From a bacterium (GTDB lineage: Bacteria; JAHJDO01): a stretch of DNA of 64,000 nucleotides. The notes below the pieces were generated by a model that worked only from the letters and a program-made list of their open reading frames with translations, was not told the DNA's origin and did not search any database. The stretch spans positions 1 through 64,000 of the forward strand of contig JAUSPT010000055.1 in the NCBI GenBank assembly GCA_030652805.1, in the 5' to 3' direction. Shown piece after piece: positions 63,541-64,000 of this stretch (position 1 is the first letter of the stretch; each line of letters begins with the position of its first letter). The translations under genes and the position numbers were made by a program.

Positions 63541-64000
63541 TTAGCCCAGTTTTTTCTCTAAGGCTTTTACTTTTTGAGAAAGCTCTTGAATGCTTTTATA
63601 CATTTCCGGCAGACGATTGCGATATACTTTAATCTTTTGCTCTTCTTTGAGCGGTATAGCAGGATAACCGGATACGCACATGTCAGGACTGATGTCTTTA
63701 GTCACTGCGGATTGTGCGGTTATTATTGCATTATCACCAATTTTTATATGTCCTGCAAGTCCGGCTTGCCCTGCAATAGTAACCTTATTTCCTAGTGTTA
63801 CGGATCCTGATATGCCAACTTGAGCAATAATCACACAATGCTCGCCAATGTCTACATTATGTGCAATTTGAACAAGATTATCAATCTTAGTCCCCCTGCC
63901 AATTCGCGTTCTTCCAGCTGTAGCTCTATCAATAGTAACATTAGCTCCAATTTCAACATCATCTTCAACAATTACTGTGCCAAGCTGTGGAACCTTCTTA
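63541..64000 (-). CDS. lpxD: UDP-3-O-acylglucosamine N-acyltransferase LpxD, partial (C-terminal part)
   Basis: The frame runs off the right edge. It shows left-handed beta-helix repeats of the LpxD type ([52 protein letters not shown]). The catalytic His lies in QIAHNVDIG. It continues past an internal ATG at 63834 to the window end. LpxD adds the second acyl chain in lipid A synthesis. mutL follows after 3 bases. Confidence 0.93.
   Translation of the reverse strand, partial: KKVPQLGTVIVEDDVEIGANVTIDRATAGRTRIGRGTKIDNLVQIAHNVDIGEHCVIIAQVGISGSVTLGNKVTIAGQAGLAGHIKIGDNAIITAQSAVTKDISPDMCVSGYPAIPLKEEQKIKVYRNRLPEMYKSIQELSQKVKALEKKLG

Overview
The window is 64 kb of AT-rich bacterial DNA with 54 complete or nearly complete protein genes, one gene cut by the right edge (lpxD), several gene remnants and a number of dispersed non-coding repeats. 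I see no tRNA, rRNA, CRISPR array or recognisable insertion sequence. LpxD, two GT9 heptosyltransferase-family enzymes, an AsmA-like protein, a secretin, a lipoprotein and a porin point to a diderm (outer-membrane) bacterium. A short ThiC, a His-type Thi4, abundant GT4 glycosyltransferases and palindromic intergenic repeats resemble uncultivated diderm candidate phyla such as Omnitrophota. That placement is an inference from gene content only.

Layout. 0.2-7.8 kb: gdhA behind a sigma-54 promoter, a NifA-like sigma-54 activator, ruvB, an exported small protein, a secretin and gltX. 7.8-10.2 kb: a small accessory island (Bro-N protein, small membrane protein, zinc-ribbon/deoxyribosyltransferase-like protein, a restriction-enzyme C-terminal remnant). 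10.2-15 kb: hrcA-grpE-dnaK-dnaJ under a perfect CIRCE operator. 15-19.2 kb: yjbQ-lipoprotein-GT9 divergent from pcrA, with two leaderless promoters that appear to share one -35 box. 19.2-25.8 kb: glycosyltransferases mixed with PilZ proteins, including a PTS-EIIA/PilZ fusion, and a PAS-PAS-LuxR regulator. 25.9-29.5 kb: accessory genes (YhcG-like nuclease, zinc-ribbon membrane coiled-coil protein, PIN protein), two of them bracketed by inverted repeats. 29.5-36.6 kb: CCA-adding enzyme and a cell-envelope polysaccharide operon, then a pilin. 36.7-43 kb: thi4-thiC-thiL behind a TPP riboswitch, and leuS carrying an in-frame dispersed repeat. 43-44.5 kb: a GC-richer secreted protein and a SemiSWEET. 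44.6-54.9 kb: a complete phosphate-starvation cassette. 55-64 kb: dprA, topA, an oxidoreductase, a TrpF-like protein, yhaM, a radical-SAM remnant, a lyxose-isomerase-like cupin, mutL and lpxD.

The most striking structure is the phosphate cassette (phoB-phoR, phosphoesterase, CBS-GGDEF, small membrane protein, porin, pstSCAB-phoU). It is bracketed by two 134-bp direct copies of the dprA promoter and 5' end. The right copy is the intact dprA. The left copy is truncated and its reading frame runs into the phoB start codon. This looks like the scar of an insertion that put phoBR behind a dprA-type promoter. Four candidate Pho boxes with 11-bp periodicity lie at the SemiSWEET, phosphoesterase, small-membrane-protein/porin and pstS promoters.

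A second theme is second-messenger control. Two PilZ proteins sit among glycosyltransferases, and a GGDEF protein sits inside the phosphate regulon. A third is that several transcription units that start alone (ruvB, pcrA, dprA, trpF-like) have a -10 box 5-8 bases before the start codon and no Shine-Dalgarno, so they are probably leaderless. Genes inside operons often carry good ribosome binding sites.
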